From: Bacteroidota bacterium
GTDB taxonomy: Bacteria; Bacteroidota; Bacteroidia; Chitinophagales; Chitinophagaceae
NCBI GenBank assembly: GCA_023386395.1
Contig: JAEWJV010000623.1
Location: 1 to 13,288, forward strand
Direction: 5' to 3'
DNA length: 13,288 nt
The notes under the pieces are model-generated. The model had not been told where the DNA came from, did no database searches, and saw only the letters and a program-made list of their open reading frames with translations. Below, piece after piece: positions 1 to 7,614 of the stretch. A program made the translations under genes and the position numbers. Numbering within the stretch: the stretch's first letter is position 1; each line of letters starts with the position of its first letter.

Positions 1-1
1 G

Positions 2-328
2 GACGGAACTGTATTGGCAGCGGTAAATATTCCGGGAACCGGCGGCTATCAAAAATGGGTAACAGTCAGCACTTTCATAAATATTCCTTCGGGCAAGCAA
101 ACATTGCGTATTGTTTCTACCGCAACACAGGACTGGAACATTAACTGGATAGAATTTCTACAGCCAACCGCAGCTATTGCACAAACACTAAATATGCCTT
201 TGCAGGATAGTACAACATCATTCCAGGTATTTCACAAACCGGTGACTAATAAATTCAACATAGAGATAAACGAGACAGTACAGGCGCGATACTCGTGCAG
301 GTATGCAGCATGGGCGGTTCCACAGTGA
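2..328 (+). CDS. C-terminal part of secreted CBM6-type carbohydrate-binding protein (5' end outside window, frameshifted 3' end)
   Basis: The open frame is already running at the left edge (codons start at base 2), so the N-terminal and any catalytic domains lie outside. Residues 1 to about 55 read like the last strands of a CBM6-type beta-sandwich: a GGYQKWVTVS segment, then INIPSGKQTLRIVST and WNINWIEF, the usual end of that fold, which binds polysaccharide. A short linker leads to FQVFHKPVTNKFNIEIN, which resembles the start of a T9SS type A sorting domain (normally YPNPVxxxF). The frame then runs into RYSCRYAAWAVPQ and stops at 326-328, unlike any sorting domain. The expected continuation is present in another frame (next entry), so the natural product is probably longer, or the gene is decayed. 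The enzyme family cannot be told from this fragment. Confidence 0.75.
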   Translation, partial: DGTVLAAVNIPGTGGYQKWVTVSTFINIPSGKQTLRIVSTATQDWNINWIEFLQPTAAIAQTLNMPLQDSTTSFQVFHKPVTNKFNIEINETVQARYSCRYAAWAVPQ

Positions 329-453
329 AGGCGTTTGCGCTTACAAAAAGAAGTTTGCGTCTTTCAATTTCTTTTTTGACTACCTCTTTATGCTTCTGGT
401 GGCAAACCAGCAGCGTCTTGCGTTGTAAGGCGAATGAGTTCATTACCAGTTAA
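286..453 (+). pseudogene. Out-of-frame remainder of the T9SS C-terminal sorting domain
   Basis: From base 286, one frame away from the upstream reading, the sequence encodes AILVQVCSMGGSTVKAFALTK followed by LSISFLTTS, a good match to the middle of a type A sorting domain. At about 386 the sensible reading moves again, to FMLLVANQQRLAL at 387-425 (typical Y-x-L-x-V strand). At about 426 it returns to the previous frame for KANEFITS and a TAA at 451-453 (typical K-x-F-I ending). The likeness to a sorting domain is seen only when the three pieces are joined. T9SS uses such domains to export proteins across the outer membrane. The cause is either indel errors in the assembly or a degenerating gene; the sequence alone cannot decide. 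Confidence 0.55.
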
Positions 454-526
454 ACGTTGATAATTTTTCTCTGGCAAATTGAATGACTATTCCAGTGCTG
501 TTAAATAATTAAAGGTTGATTAAATC

Positions 527-634
527 TTCCCGATTTTATTCAAAGAATTCCCGGTTCTTTTCAATTTTTTCCCGATTTATGTCATCATTTTCCCCATTTT
601 ATCTGGTCATTATTCCCGAGAATTTCAATCACTG
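527..634. repeat. Degenerate 21-bp tandem repeat, about five units
   Basis: Five units begin with TTCCC at 527, 548, 569, 590 and 613. The first three are exactly 21 bp apart, and the fourth is stretched to 23 bp. The approximate consensus start is TTCCCGATTTTATTCAA, and the second half of each unit is variable and A/T-rich. The block ends about 60 bp before the amidase start codon. Because 21 is a multiple of three, one frame gives a repeating SRFxSxF-like heptapeptide, but no credible start or signal peptide supports translation. Two helical turns per unit would suit an array of protein-binding sites on one DNA face; that role is inference. Confidence 0.6.
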
Positions 635-695
635 CCTGCCAGTTTCAGCCCTGAAGAACCATAAAACCTATATCTTAGATTTTCAACTCCATTTC

Positions 696-1490
696 ATGAA
701 ATATATAATCTGCCTGTTTCTGGTTGTTTGTGTTAGTTGTGCCAAAAGGCCTTATGCTTCTACCAATAAAATATATAAGCAACAGACAAAGGCGCTGGCC
801 GCCATCATTAAACAATACCCGCTCGAAGATTCATTTCCTAATATGGATTTTGTTGGAACGATTAATTTCAATTTGCGCAAACCCAATTTTGTTATCATAC
901 ACCATACGGCGCAAAACAGTTGCGAGCAAACGCTCAGGACATTTACGGTAACGCATTCGCAGGTGAGTGCGCATTATGTAATTTGTAAAGACGGCACCAT
1001 CCATCACATGCTGAACGATTACCTGCGTGCCTGGCAGGCGGGCGTAAGCCGCTGGGGCAACGACAGAGACATTAACAGCAGCAGCATTGGCATTGAACTC
1101 GATAATAACGGCTTTGAAGATTTCACCGGCCCGCAAATAACGAGTTTGCTGCACCTGCTTTCGGCGCTTAAAAAACAGTATGGTATTCCAGTGGCCAATT
1201 TCATTGGGCACGGAGATATTGCACCCACTCGAAAGAATGACCCCAACTTTCGCTTCCCCTGGAAAATGCTTGCCGACAGCGGTTACAGTTACTGGTACGA
1301 TGACACGACCAGCCTGGCTTTACCGCCAACTTTTGATGATATACAGGCCTTGCGCATTATTGGTTATGATGTGAGGGATACCACGGCTGCCATTATAGCT
1401 TTTAAACGCCACTGGATGCAGGATACTTTGCCGGGCCTGGATTCTGCACAATTCAAAGTGTTGTTCAATGTGATGAAGAAATACCGGTAG
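696..1490 (+). CDS. Lipoprotein N-acetylmuramoyl-L-alanine amidase, AmpD/AmiD type
   Basis: Predicted zinc amidase that cleaves the bond between N-acetylmuramic acid and L-alanine in peptidoglycan or its fragments, acting in the periplasm from a membrane anchor. With the ATG at 696 the protein has 264 residues and starts MKYIICLFLVVCVSC, a lipoprotein signal with the lipid-modified cysteine near residue 15. Frame extension upstream to a TTG at 516 would bury this signal behind a repeat-encoded stretch, so 696 is preferred. The Amidase_2 domain spans about 60-190: IIHHTA gives a zinc histidine near 69, IGIELDN a conserved glutamate near 134, and GHGDIAPTRKNDP the second histidine (172), lysine 180 and aspartate 182. 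The segment from about 212 (DDIQALRIIGYDV, then AFKRHW) resembles the small C-terminal domain of E. coli AmiD. A weak -7-like TATCTTAG lies at 671-678. It looks monocistronic and converges on secA. Confidence 0.88.
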   Translation: MKYIICLFLVVCVSCAKRPYASTNKIYKQQTKALAAIIKQYPLEDSFPNMDFVGTINFNLRKPNFVIIHHTAQNSCEQTLRTFTVTHSQVSAHYVICKDGTIHHMLNDYLRAWQAGVSRWGNDRDINSSSIGIELDNNGFEDFTGPQITSLLHLLSALKKQYGIPVANFIGHGDIAPTRKNDPNFRFPWKMLADSGYSYWYDDTTSLALPPTFDDIQALRIIGYDVRDTTAAIIAFKRHWMQDTLPGLDSAQFKVLFNVMKKYR

Positions 1491-1581
1491 TGAAGATTGA
1501 AAGCTTTCGCTGATGGAAGCTGCATTGCAAACAACGTCTTTTATTAACAGCGTGAAAGCATGCATTCCTATTACAAATAAA

Positions 1582-1605
1582 AAAGCCCGGTTTACACCAG
1601 GCTTT
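1582..1605. terminator. Hairpin terminator shared by the amidase gene and secA
   Basis: AAAGCC pairs with GGCTTT and, after one mismatch, GGT pairs with ACC around a TTAC loop. It is preceded by an A-run (1576-1583) and followed by a T-rich tract (CTTTGTTTT), so it can work in both directions. It lies between the convergent stop codons at 1490 and 1626. Confidence 0.75.
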
Positions 1606-1625
1606 CTTTGTTTTATATAGAGAGA

Positions 1626-4600
1626 TTATTCTTCCCTTCCGTGGCAGTTTTTATATTTCTTGCCGCTGCCGCAGGGGCAAGGGTCGTTACGGCCTACTTT
1701 GGGGCCAACCCTTACCGGTTCCTGTTTTACCGGGGTTGGATCATAATAATCATTTTCATCGGCGGCATAATCCTGGCCGGCATTATCTATTTCGCGTTTG
1801 TTGGAACGCATTTTACTCATGTCGGTTTTTTCCTGCGTTGCTTCCCGCACGGGCACATTTTGCTGAACGGGCAGTTCTGCATGGCACAGGAAACTTACAA
1901 TGCTGCTGCTTACTTCGCCATTCATCTGGCTGAATAAATTGAATGCTTCGCCCTTATAAATTACCAATGGGTCTTTTTGTTCATACTGTGCTGTTTGAAC
2001 GCTTTGTTTCAAATCGTCCATAGCACGCAGGTGCTCCTTCCATGTATCATCAATTAAAAAGAGCGTTACGCTTCTTTCCAGCATATTCACCAATTCTGCG
2101 CCGGAAGACTGCAGGGTTTTATCAAGGTTTACCAATACCTGCACCGCTTTTCTTCCATCGCTGAATGGCACTGCCACATTTTGTATATGGGCGCCCTGTG
2201 TTTCGCGGATATTTTTGAATACAGGCAAAGCCACCTGTGCAAGATCCTTGCGTTTGCGCTGATAATTCGCATTGGCTTCTTCGTACAATCGTTGCGACAG
2301 GTTCTTTTCATCAGTTCTTTCAAACTCCTCCTGCGTGATGGATGTGCTTAACCCGAGGTTTACGATTGTTTCCAGCTTAAAGCCTTCATAATCGTTACGC
2401 TCTTTGAAGGTTGCCACAAGGCCATCGGCCACATCGTAAAAAGCATTATCCAGGTCGAGTGCCAGGCGTTCGCCAAATAAAGCATGGTTGCGTTTGGTAT
2501 AAATAACGGTGCGCTGTTTATTCATTACGTCATCGTATTCCAGCAGGCGCTTACGAATGCCAAAGTTGTTTTCTTCCACTTTCTTCTGGGCGCGTTCAAT
2601 GCTTTTTGTAACCATGCTGTGCTGAATAACTTCGCCTTCTTTATAACCTGCGAAATCCATCACTTTGGCAATACGCTCACTGCCAAACATGCGCATCAGG
2701 TCATCTTCCAGCGATACAAAGAACAGCGATGAACCGGGATCACCCTGGCGGCCTGCACGGCCACGTAACTGGCGGTCAACACGACGGCTTTCATGCCTTT
2801 CGGTACCAAGAATAGCCAACCCGCCCGCTTCTTTTACGCCGGGGCCGAGCTTGATATCCGTACCACGTCCGGCCATGTTGGTGGCGATGTTAACATTGCC
2901 AGCCAGGCCGGCTTCTGCAACCACCTGCGCTTCGCGCTGGTGCTGTTTTGCGTTCAATACATTATGCGGAATTTTTTTCTGTTGCAGCATACGCCCAAGC
3001 AATTCACTTACTTCCACAGATGTTGTACCTACGAGTATAGGCCTGCCGTTATTGCGCATTTCTTCGATAGCTTCAATAACAGCTTTATATTTTTCACGCT
3101 TGGTTTTATAAACGAGATCTTCCACGTCTTTTCTTACACAAGGCACATTAGTGGGAATGCTTACCACATCCAGTTTATAAATATCCCAAAGCTCGGCTGC
3201 TTCCGTTTCGGCAGTGCCGGTCATACCGGCGAGCTTATGGTACATCCTGAAATAATTTTGTAAAGTAACTGTTGCATACGTTTGGGAAGCCGCTTCAATC
3301 TTTACATTTTCCTTAGCTTCAATGGCCTGGTGCAAGCCGTCTGAATAACGGCGGCCTTCCATTATACGGCCAGTTTGTTCGTCCACAATTTTTACAGCGC
3401 CGTCAAGCACTACATATTCATCATCCTTTTCAAATAATGTGTAAGCTTTTAATAACTGCTGAATGGTGTGAATACGGTCTGCTTTTGTAGCATAGTCGTT
3501 TAAAACAGCTTCCTTTTTGTGCAGCTTGCTGTCGGCATCAAGTGTTGTATCGGCATCAATGGCAACGAGGTCGACGCCGATATCGGGCAGTATGAAAAAG
3601 TTAGGGTCTTCTCCGCTTTTGGTTATGAGCTGAATGCCTTTGTCGGTAAGTTCAACAGAATTATTTTTTTCATCAATATAGAAATATAATTCTTCATCTA
3701 CCACGCGCATTTCTTTTTGCTGATCGGCGAGATAATGATTTTCGGCCCTCTGCATTTTTACGCGAATGCCCGGTTCGCTCAAATATTTTATCAGTGCTGA
3801 ATTTTTAGGCAATCCACGAAAGGCGCGGTACAATGCAAGCCCGCCGCTTTTAGGATCATCGTCCCCTTCACTTATCTTTTTCCTGGCTTCGTTCAAAAAC
3901 TGGTTAACAACACGTTTTTGTATTTCCACCAGTTGTTCAATGCGGGGTTTCAGTTCAAAGAATTGCTGGGTGGTGTTGTCTTTACCAACAGGCCCGGAAA
4001 TAATCAAAGGTGTGCGGGCATCGTCAATCAGCACACTATCCACTTCATCCACCATGGCATAATGATGCTTGCGCTGTACCATTTCTTCGGGTGTATGCAC
4101 CATATTATCGCGCAGGTAATCGAAGCCAAATTCGTTGTTGGTACCATAAGTTATATCTGCGAGATAAGCATTGCGGCGATCGGCAGTGTTAGGCTGATGT
4201 TTGTCGATACAATCAACCCGTAAACCCAGCCATTCGAAAATAGTGCCGTTCCATTCACTATCACGTTTGGCGAGGTAATCGTTCACCGTAACAATGTGCA
4301 CGCCTTCGCCTGCCAGGGCATTTAAATAAGCCGGCAGTGTTGATACCAGTGTTTTACCTTCACCGGTGGCCATTTCGGCAATTTTACCCTGGTGCAAAAC
4401 AATACCACCAATCAGCTGAACATCGTAATGCACCATATTCCAGGTTACAAGGTTGCCTGCGGCTGGCCAGCTATTGTTGTAAATTACCTGGTCGCCATCA
4501 ATTTTAATATATTGCTTTTTAACGCTTAAATCGCGGTCGAGCTGGGTAGCTGTAGAAATAATCTGTTCGTTTTCCTTAAATCTCCGTGCCGTTTCTTTTA

Positions 4601-4946
4601 CCACAGCGAAAGCTTCGGGAAGAATGTCATTCAGTGCTTCTTCAATTTTTTTATCGCGGTCTTTTTTCAGATCATCCACCTCTTTATATAAAGTATCGCG
4701 GGTGATCATTTCATCTTCAGGTAAGGCTTCGGCTTCGGCTTTTTTTGCCGCAATTGTATCATTAATTTCCTTTAAGTGATCCTGGATGCGCTGCCTGAAT
4801 TCTGTAGTTTTTCCACGCAGTTCGTCGTTAGTAAGCGATTGGTACTGATTAAAAAAGTTGTTGATTTTTTCAATCTGCGGTTCTATCTTTTTTACATCTT
4901 TTTCGCTCTTATTACCACCTAAAATCTTATTTAAAAATTTGAGCAT
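1626..4946 (-). CDS. secA: Preprotein translocase ATPase SecA
   Basis: Motor of the Sec export pathway: it binds unfolded preproteins and drives them through SecYEG using ATP. The 1106-residue protein shows MATGEGKT (Walker A, about 192-199), DEVDS (300-304) followed by [26 protein letters not shown] (267-280), [12 protein letters not shown] (572-583), NMAGRGTDI (690-698), and the arginine-finger region [20 protein letters not shown] (716-735). The C-terminus carries the zinc-binding SecB/ribosome-contact motif, with Cys1090, Cys1092, Cys1101 and His1102. Compared with the roughly 900-residue E. coli protein there are extra segments at about 57-107, 124-172 and 325-415; long SecA is usual in Bacteroidota as I recall. 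The ATG at 4946 is followed by [11 protein letters not shown], a normal SecA start. The gene is transcribed alone. Confidence 0.98.
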   Translation of the reverse strand: MLKFLNKILGGNKSEKDVKKIEPQIEKINNFFNQYQSLTNDELRGKTTEFRQRIQDHLKEINDTIAAKKAEAEALPEDEMITRDTLYKEVDDLKKDRDKKIEEALNDILPEAFAVVKETARRFKENEQIISTATQLDRDLSVKKQYIKIDGDQVIYNNSWPAAGNLVTWNMVHYDVQLIGGIVLHQGKIAEMATGEGKTLVSTLPAYLNALAGEGVHIVTVNDYLAKRDSEWNGTIFEWLGLRVDCIDKHQPNTADRRNAYLADITYGTNNEFGFDYLRDNMVHTPEEMVQRKHHYAMVDEVDSVLIDDARTPLIISGPVGKDNTTQQFFELKPRIEQLVEIQKRVVNQFLNEARKKISEGDDDPKSGGLALYRAFRGLPKNSALIKYLSEPGIRVKMQRAENHYLADQQKEMRVVDEELYFYIDEKNNSVELTDKGIQLITKSGEDPNFFILPDIGVDLVAIDADTTLDADSKLHKKEAVLNDYATKADRIHTIQQLLKAYTLFEKDDEYVVLDGAVKIVDEQTGRIMEGRRYSDGLHQAIEAKENVKIEAASQTYATVTLQNYFRMYHKLAGMTGTAETEAAELWDIYKLDVVSIPTNVPCVRKDVEDLVYKTKREKYKAVIEAIEEMRNNGRPILVGTTSVEVSELLGRMLQQKKIPHNVLNAKQHQREAQVVAEAGLAGNVNIATNMAGRGTDIKLGPGVKEAGGLAILGTERHESRRVDRQLRGRAGRQGDPGSSLFFVSLEDDLMRMFGSERIAKVMDFAGYKEGEVIQHSMVTKSIERAQKKVEENNFGIRKRLLEYDDVMNKQRTVIYTKRNHALFGERLALDLDNAFYDVADGLVATFKERNDYEGFKLETIVNLGLSTSITQEEFERTDEKNLSQRLYEEANANYQRKRKDLAQVALPVFKNIRETQGAHIQNVAVPFSDGRKAVQVLVNLDKTLQSSGAELVNMLERSVTLFLIDDTWKEHLRAMDDLKQSVQTAQYEQKDPLVIYKGEAFNLFSQMNGEVSSSIVSFLCHAELPVQQNVPVREATQEKTDMSKMRSNKREIDNAGQDYAADENDYYDPTPVKQEPVRVGPKVGRNDPCPCGSGKKYKNCHGREE

Positions 4947-5194
4947 ATATCAAGTTGGCTGTTTGCAATAAAAATTTTTGTTGTCAAAAACTGTGCGCCG
5001 GTTTTTTAAAGTCAAACTGGCAGAATTTTTTAAGGGTTGCAAGGTAATACTTTAGTAATGGCAACAGAAGTTATTAACATAAATCTTAAAAATTATCAAT
5101 CAGTTATGCAAGTTTTTATCCACTTCAGTTTGCGGATAAAAATCGGGTTCTAAATATTATGTGAATTTTTTAAATTTACACAAATTCCATTCTT

Positions 5195-5656
5195 ATGATA
5201 AGCCGATGCCTGTACATGGCCTTTCGTGCTGTTATATGCACCTGTATCTGTTTATTATCTTATAGAAGCTCAGCCCAGTTTTACGTCCAGATGAGAGGCG
5301 GCCTGCAGACAAATCCAGGACGGGTATTAATAGCGCCTGCCATTACTTACAGCATATATGGATTTAGTCTTACGCCCGAATTGGTTATATTTCCCAGTAA
5401 TGATGCGCCGGTGCATTTTGGCAGCAGGATTAGCTACACGTTCAGGTTTTTGGAAGCGGGTTATGGAAGATATTACGAAACATATAGTACTGATAAATAT
5501 GACAGTTACAAAAACGGTTGGGTAAATATGGCATTCGTTGCCGGCCACTGGAAATCGTTTTTCGCTGAATATGGTTATTCCAAAAGCGGCATTTTCAGCA
5601 TTGGCATCAGGGAGAGATTAGGCAGGGAAGACGCCGGCAAAAACAAGTATTATTAA
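5195..5656 (+). CDS. Small exported protein of unknown function, possible outer-membrane beta-strand protein
   Basis: I do not recognise a family. The 153-residue product begins with a signal peptide (positive n-region, hydrophobic AVICTCICLLS, then SSAQ near residue 28). The rest is rich in Tyr, Phe and Gly in alternating patterns such as TYSIYGFSLTPELVIF, SYTFRFLEAGYGRYYETYS and SFFAEYGYSKSGIFSIGIRERLG, which suggests amphipathic beta strands of a small barrel or a surface-associated beta protein. There are no catalytic motifs. ATG codons at 5195 and 5216 are both possible and both keep a signal peptide; the first is chosen as the longest. The gene lies 248 bp from the divergent secA start and 105 bp before atpG, and a -7-type element just after its stop suggests atpG has its own promoter. 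A TAAATTTA at 5171-5178 could be its own -7 element. Confidence 0.6.
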   Translation: MISRCLYMAFRAVICTCICLLSYRSSAQFYVQMRGGLQTNPGRVLIAPAITYSIYGFSLTPELVIFPSNDAPVHFGSRISYTFRFLEAGYGRYYETYSTDKYDSYKNGWVNMAFVAGHWKSFFAEYGYSKSGIFSIGIRERLGREDAGKNKYY

Positions 5657-5671
5657 CTCCTCAACATTACT

Positions 5672-5679
5672 TACTTTTG
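5672..5679 (+). promoter_or_regulatory. Candidate Bacteroidota -7 promoter element for atpG
   Basis: TACTTTTG matches the Bacteroidota -7 consensus TAnnTTTG at every fixed base and is followed by CGGCC. It lies 82 bp before the atpG start and just downstream of the preceding stop. No clear -33 TTTG is seen about 19 bp upstream, so this is a motif-based prediction. Confidence 0.45.
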
Positions 5680-5761
5680 CGGCCAAAATCAGGTTCACGG
5701 TTTAAGGTTTGATGTTTTTAAAATGAGCGCAGGCCTTGAAACTTAAACAATTAAATGCAAT

Positions 5762-6643
5762 ATGCCCGGTCAATTAAAAGAAGTACGCAACAGAATTTCA
5801 TCCGTACAAAGTACACAGCAAATTACAAAGGCAATGAAAATGGTGAGCGCTGCTAAACTGCGCCGTGCACAGGATGCTATTTTGCAAATGCGCCCTTACG
5901 CCCAAAAGCTGCAGGAAATGTTGAGCAATATTGTAAGCAATATTGAAGGCGGTGCCGATATAAAACTCGCTGCTGAAAGACCTGTTGAAAAGGTACTGTT
6001 GATAGTTATTACCAGCGACCGTGGCCTTTGCGGCGGGTATAACGCCAATATAGTAAAGCTGGCAAAACAGCTTGTTGCTAATAAATATGCCAGCCAGTTT
6101 GCCAAAGGCAATGTAACCATCTGGAACCTTGGAAAAAAAGGTTACGAAAGCCTTACCCGCACCGGCTATAAAACCACCAGCACTTACAGGGATATTTTTC
6201 TTAACCTGAAATTTGAAAATGTGCAGGAGATTGCACAGGCTGCTGTAAAGGCTTTTGAGAATAAAGAATTTGATGCCGTTGATATTATCTACAGCGAATT
6301 TAAAAATGCCGCCACCCAGCGTTTTGTGGCAGAACAATTTTTGCCTATTCCCAAAGTGCAGCAGAAAAAAGGCACTAAAAAGGCAGACTTTATTTTTGAA
6401 CCCGAACAGGACAGGCTGGTTGCTGAATTGATGCCTAAAATTCTCAATACCCAATTATATAAAGCTGTGCTTGATGCAAGCGCCAGCGAGCATGGCGCCC
6501 GCATGACGGCTATGGATAAAGCCAGTGATAACGCCAATGAATTGCTGAAAAGCTTGCGTATTTCTTATAACCGTGCACGCCAGGCCGCCATTACAACCGA
6601 GCTTACTGAAATTGTAAGCGGCGCAGCAGCATTGCAGGGTTAA
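5762..6643 (+). CDS. atpG: F1Fo ATP synthase gamma subunit
   Basis: Central rotating stalk of F1, linking proton flow through Fo to ATP synthesis at the beta subunits; it sits on the cytoplasmic face of the inner membrane. The 293-residue length is normal for the family. The N-terminal helix reads QLKEVRNRISSVQSTQQITKAM followed by MVSAAKLRRAQ. The Rossmann-like central domain holds the ITSDRGLCGGYNANI hallmark at 83-97. The C-terminal helix carries the family signature ending ITTELTEIVSGAAAL (about 277-291), the other half of the coiled coil. The ATG at 5762 gives the standard MPGQLKEVRNRI start. No other atp gene is in the window: atpA and atpH are not upstream, where an exported hypothetical gene sits instead. 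scpB follows 68 bp downstream on the same strand and may be cotranscribed. Confidence 0.97.
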   Translation: MPGQLKEVRNRISSVQSTQQITKAMKMVSAAKLRRAQDAILQMRPYAQKLQEMLSNIVSNIEGGADIKLAAERPVEKVLLIVITSDRGLCGGYNANIVKLAKQLVANKYASQFAKGNVTIWNLGKKGYESLTRTGYKTTSTYRDIFLNLKFENVQEIAQAAVKAFENKEFDAVDIIYSEFKNAATQRFVAEQFLPIPKVQQKKGTKKADFIFEPEQDRLVAELMPKILNTQLYKAVLDASASEHGARMTAMDKASDNANELLKSLRISYNRARQAAITTELTEIVSGAAALQG

Positions 6644-6682
6644 TTTGCTAATTCTTTTTTTAGTGGCTTTACATTAGCAAAT
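6643..6682 (+). repeat. Inverted repeat after atpG (9-bp arms)
   Basis: ATTTGCTAA at 6643-6651, starting within the atpG stop codon, is the exact reverse complement of TTAGCAAAT at 6674-6682. The 22-base spacer contains a run of seven T. The stem is AT-rich and has no T-run after it, so it is a poor terminator; its right arm is also the first unit of the 8-bp repeat before scpB. Confidence 0.45.
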
Positions 6683-6706
6683 CAGCACATTATCAAATTG
6701 GCACAT
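6675..6706 (+). repeat. Four-unit 8-bp quasi-tandem repeat before scpB
   Basis: Bases 6675-6706 split into TAGCAAAT, CAGCACAT, TATCAAAT and TGGCACAT, following the pattern xxxCAxAT with A and C alternating at the sixth base, so it can also be read as two 16-bp units. The block ends five bases before the scpB ATG and so lies where a Bacteroidota 5' leader would be. Function unknown. Confidence 0.5.
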
Positions 6707-6711
6707 TTACT

Positions 6712-7476
6712 ATGGAACTTAAAGCAATCATTCCCCATATAGAAGCCTTGATTTTTGCCAGTGAAAAACCATTGACGGCTTTGGATATTGTTGAACTGAT
6801 CAATAATGCATTGGGTTTTTTGGAAGAGCGCATCAATTTAGACCAGGTTGAAAGCTGTATTGAAGGCATTCGTGAAAAATACGAGAGTGAGTTTTATCCT
6901 TTTGAAATGAAGGAAAGCGGCGGCGGCTGGCAATTCCTCACCAAAAAAGATTACCATAAAACCATAGCACAGCTTAACGGGGATAAGTTTTTAAAACGCC
7001 TTTCTACCGCTGCCATGGAAACCCTGGCTATTATTTCCTATAAACAACCGATAACCAAAGGTGAAATAGAAAGCATTCGCGGTGTAAACAGCGATTACAG
7101 TATTCAGAAACTGCTGGAGAAAGAACTGATCGTGATCACAGGCCGCAGTGAAAACCTGCCCGGCAAGCCGCTCATATATACAACCTCCAAAAGCTTTATG
7201 GATTATTTCGGCATTAATTCTTCTGAAGACCTTCCAAAAATAAAAGAGGTATTTGCAGAACAGATAGCCCAGCCCACTTTAATGAATGAAGATGACTTTA
7301 AAACGGCTGAAGCAGAGGAAGAAGTTGTTGAAGAAACTATAGTTGCCGGGGAAGCAATAACTGATACGGTTGAAACACCTGAACCCGAAGCAACGGAAGA
7401 GGCTTCACCGGATGGTACTGATTTAAGTGTGAATGAAAACGGTGACCTTGAAGAAGGCAAGCCTGATGAAATTTAA
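6712..7476 (+). CDS. scpB: Segregation and condensation protein B
   Basis: ScpB dimers bind the kleisin ScpA and, with SMC, form the bacterial condensin that compacts and separates newly copied chromosomes. The 254-residue protein begins MELKAIIPHIEALIFASEKPL, the usual ScpB start, and contains two winged-helix regions (about 1-90 and 95-185). Typical segments are GGGWQFLTKKDY (about 65-76), LSTAAMETLAIISYKQPIT (about 97-115) and, shortly after, IRGVNSDYSIQKLLEKELI. Residues from about 195 to the end form a low-complexity acidic tail full of Glu, Asp, Ala and Thr, probably disordered. scpA and smc are not in the window; the neighbour upstream is atpG, 68 bp away. A short repeat fills the leader just before the ATG. 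Confidence 0.95.
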   Translation: MELKAIIPHIEALIFASEKPLTALDIVELINNALGFLEERINLDQVESCIEGIREKYESEFYPFEMKESGGGWQFLTKKDYHKTIAQLNGDKFLKRLSTAAMETLAIISYKQPITKGEIESIRGVNSDYSIQKLLEKELIVITGRSENLPGKPLIYTTSKSFMDYFGINSSEDLPKIKEVFAEQIAQPTLMNEDDFKTAEAEEEVVEETIVAGEAITDTVETPEPEATEEASPDGTDLSVNENGDLEEGKPDEI

Positions 7477-7614
7477 TTTCTGAATTTGTTTCCAGTTCTT
7501 TTTAATGTATTGTACACCCCCCACAATATCATCAGCATATTTAATTATCTGTAAGACATCTGCAGCAACGTTAGATTATCCATAAAGGATTGCCCGGTTT
7601 ATATAGAATTAAAC

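Noticed and set aside
527..634. CRISPR array
   Set aside because: The 21-bp units are contiguous and degenerate, without the constant repeats and unique spacers of about 30 bp, and no cas gene is present.
516..695. N-terminal extension of the amidase from a TTG at 516
   Set aside because: The ATG at 696 begins a clean lipoprotein signal peptide. The upstream 60 codons come from a 21-bp DNA repeat and would place the signal internally.
1608..1937. Hydrophobic open frame of 109 codons on the plus strand
   Set aside because: It is antisense to the 3' end of secA, which is fully explained by conserved SecA residues including the zinc motif.
2665..3263. Two overlapping plus-strand open frames of about 150 codons
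   Set aside because: Both are antisense to the SecA motor region, with Ser/Pro/Arg- or Phe/His-rich compositions typical of shadow frames.
5798..6454. 218-codon open frame on the minus strand
   Set aside because: It lies wholly within atpG in the opposite direction; its length reflects codon bias of the real gene and it has no recognisable motif.
7529..7551. Possible terminator after scpB: TATTGT and ACAATA around a C-rich loop
   Set aside because: Only six AT-rich pairs with a nine-base loop and no T-run afterwards.
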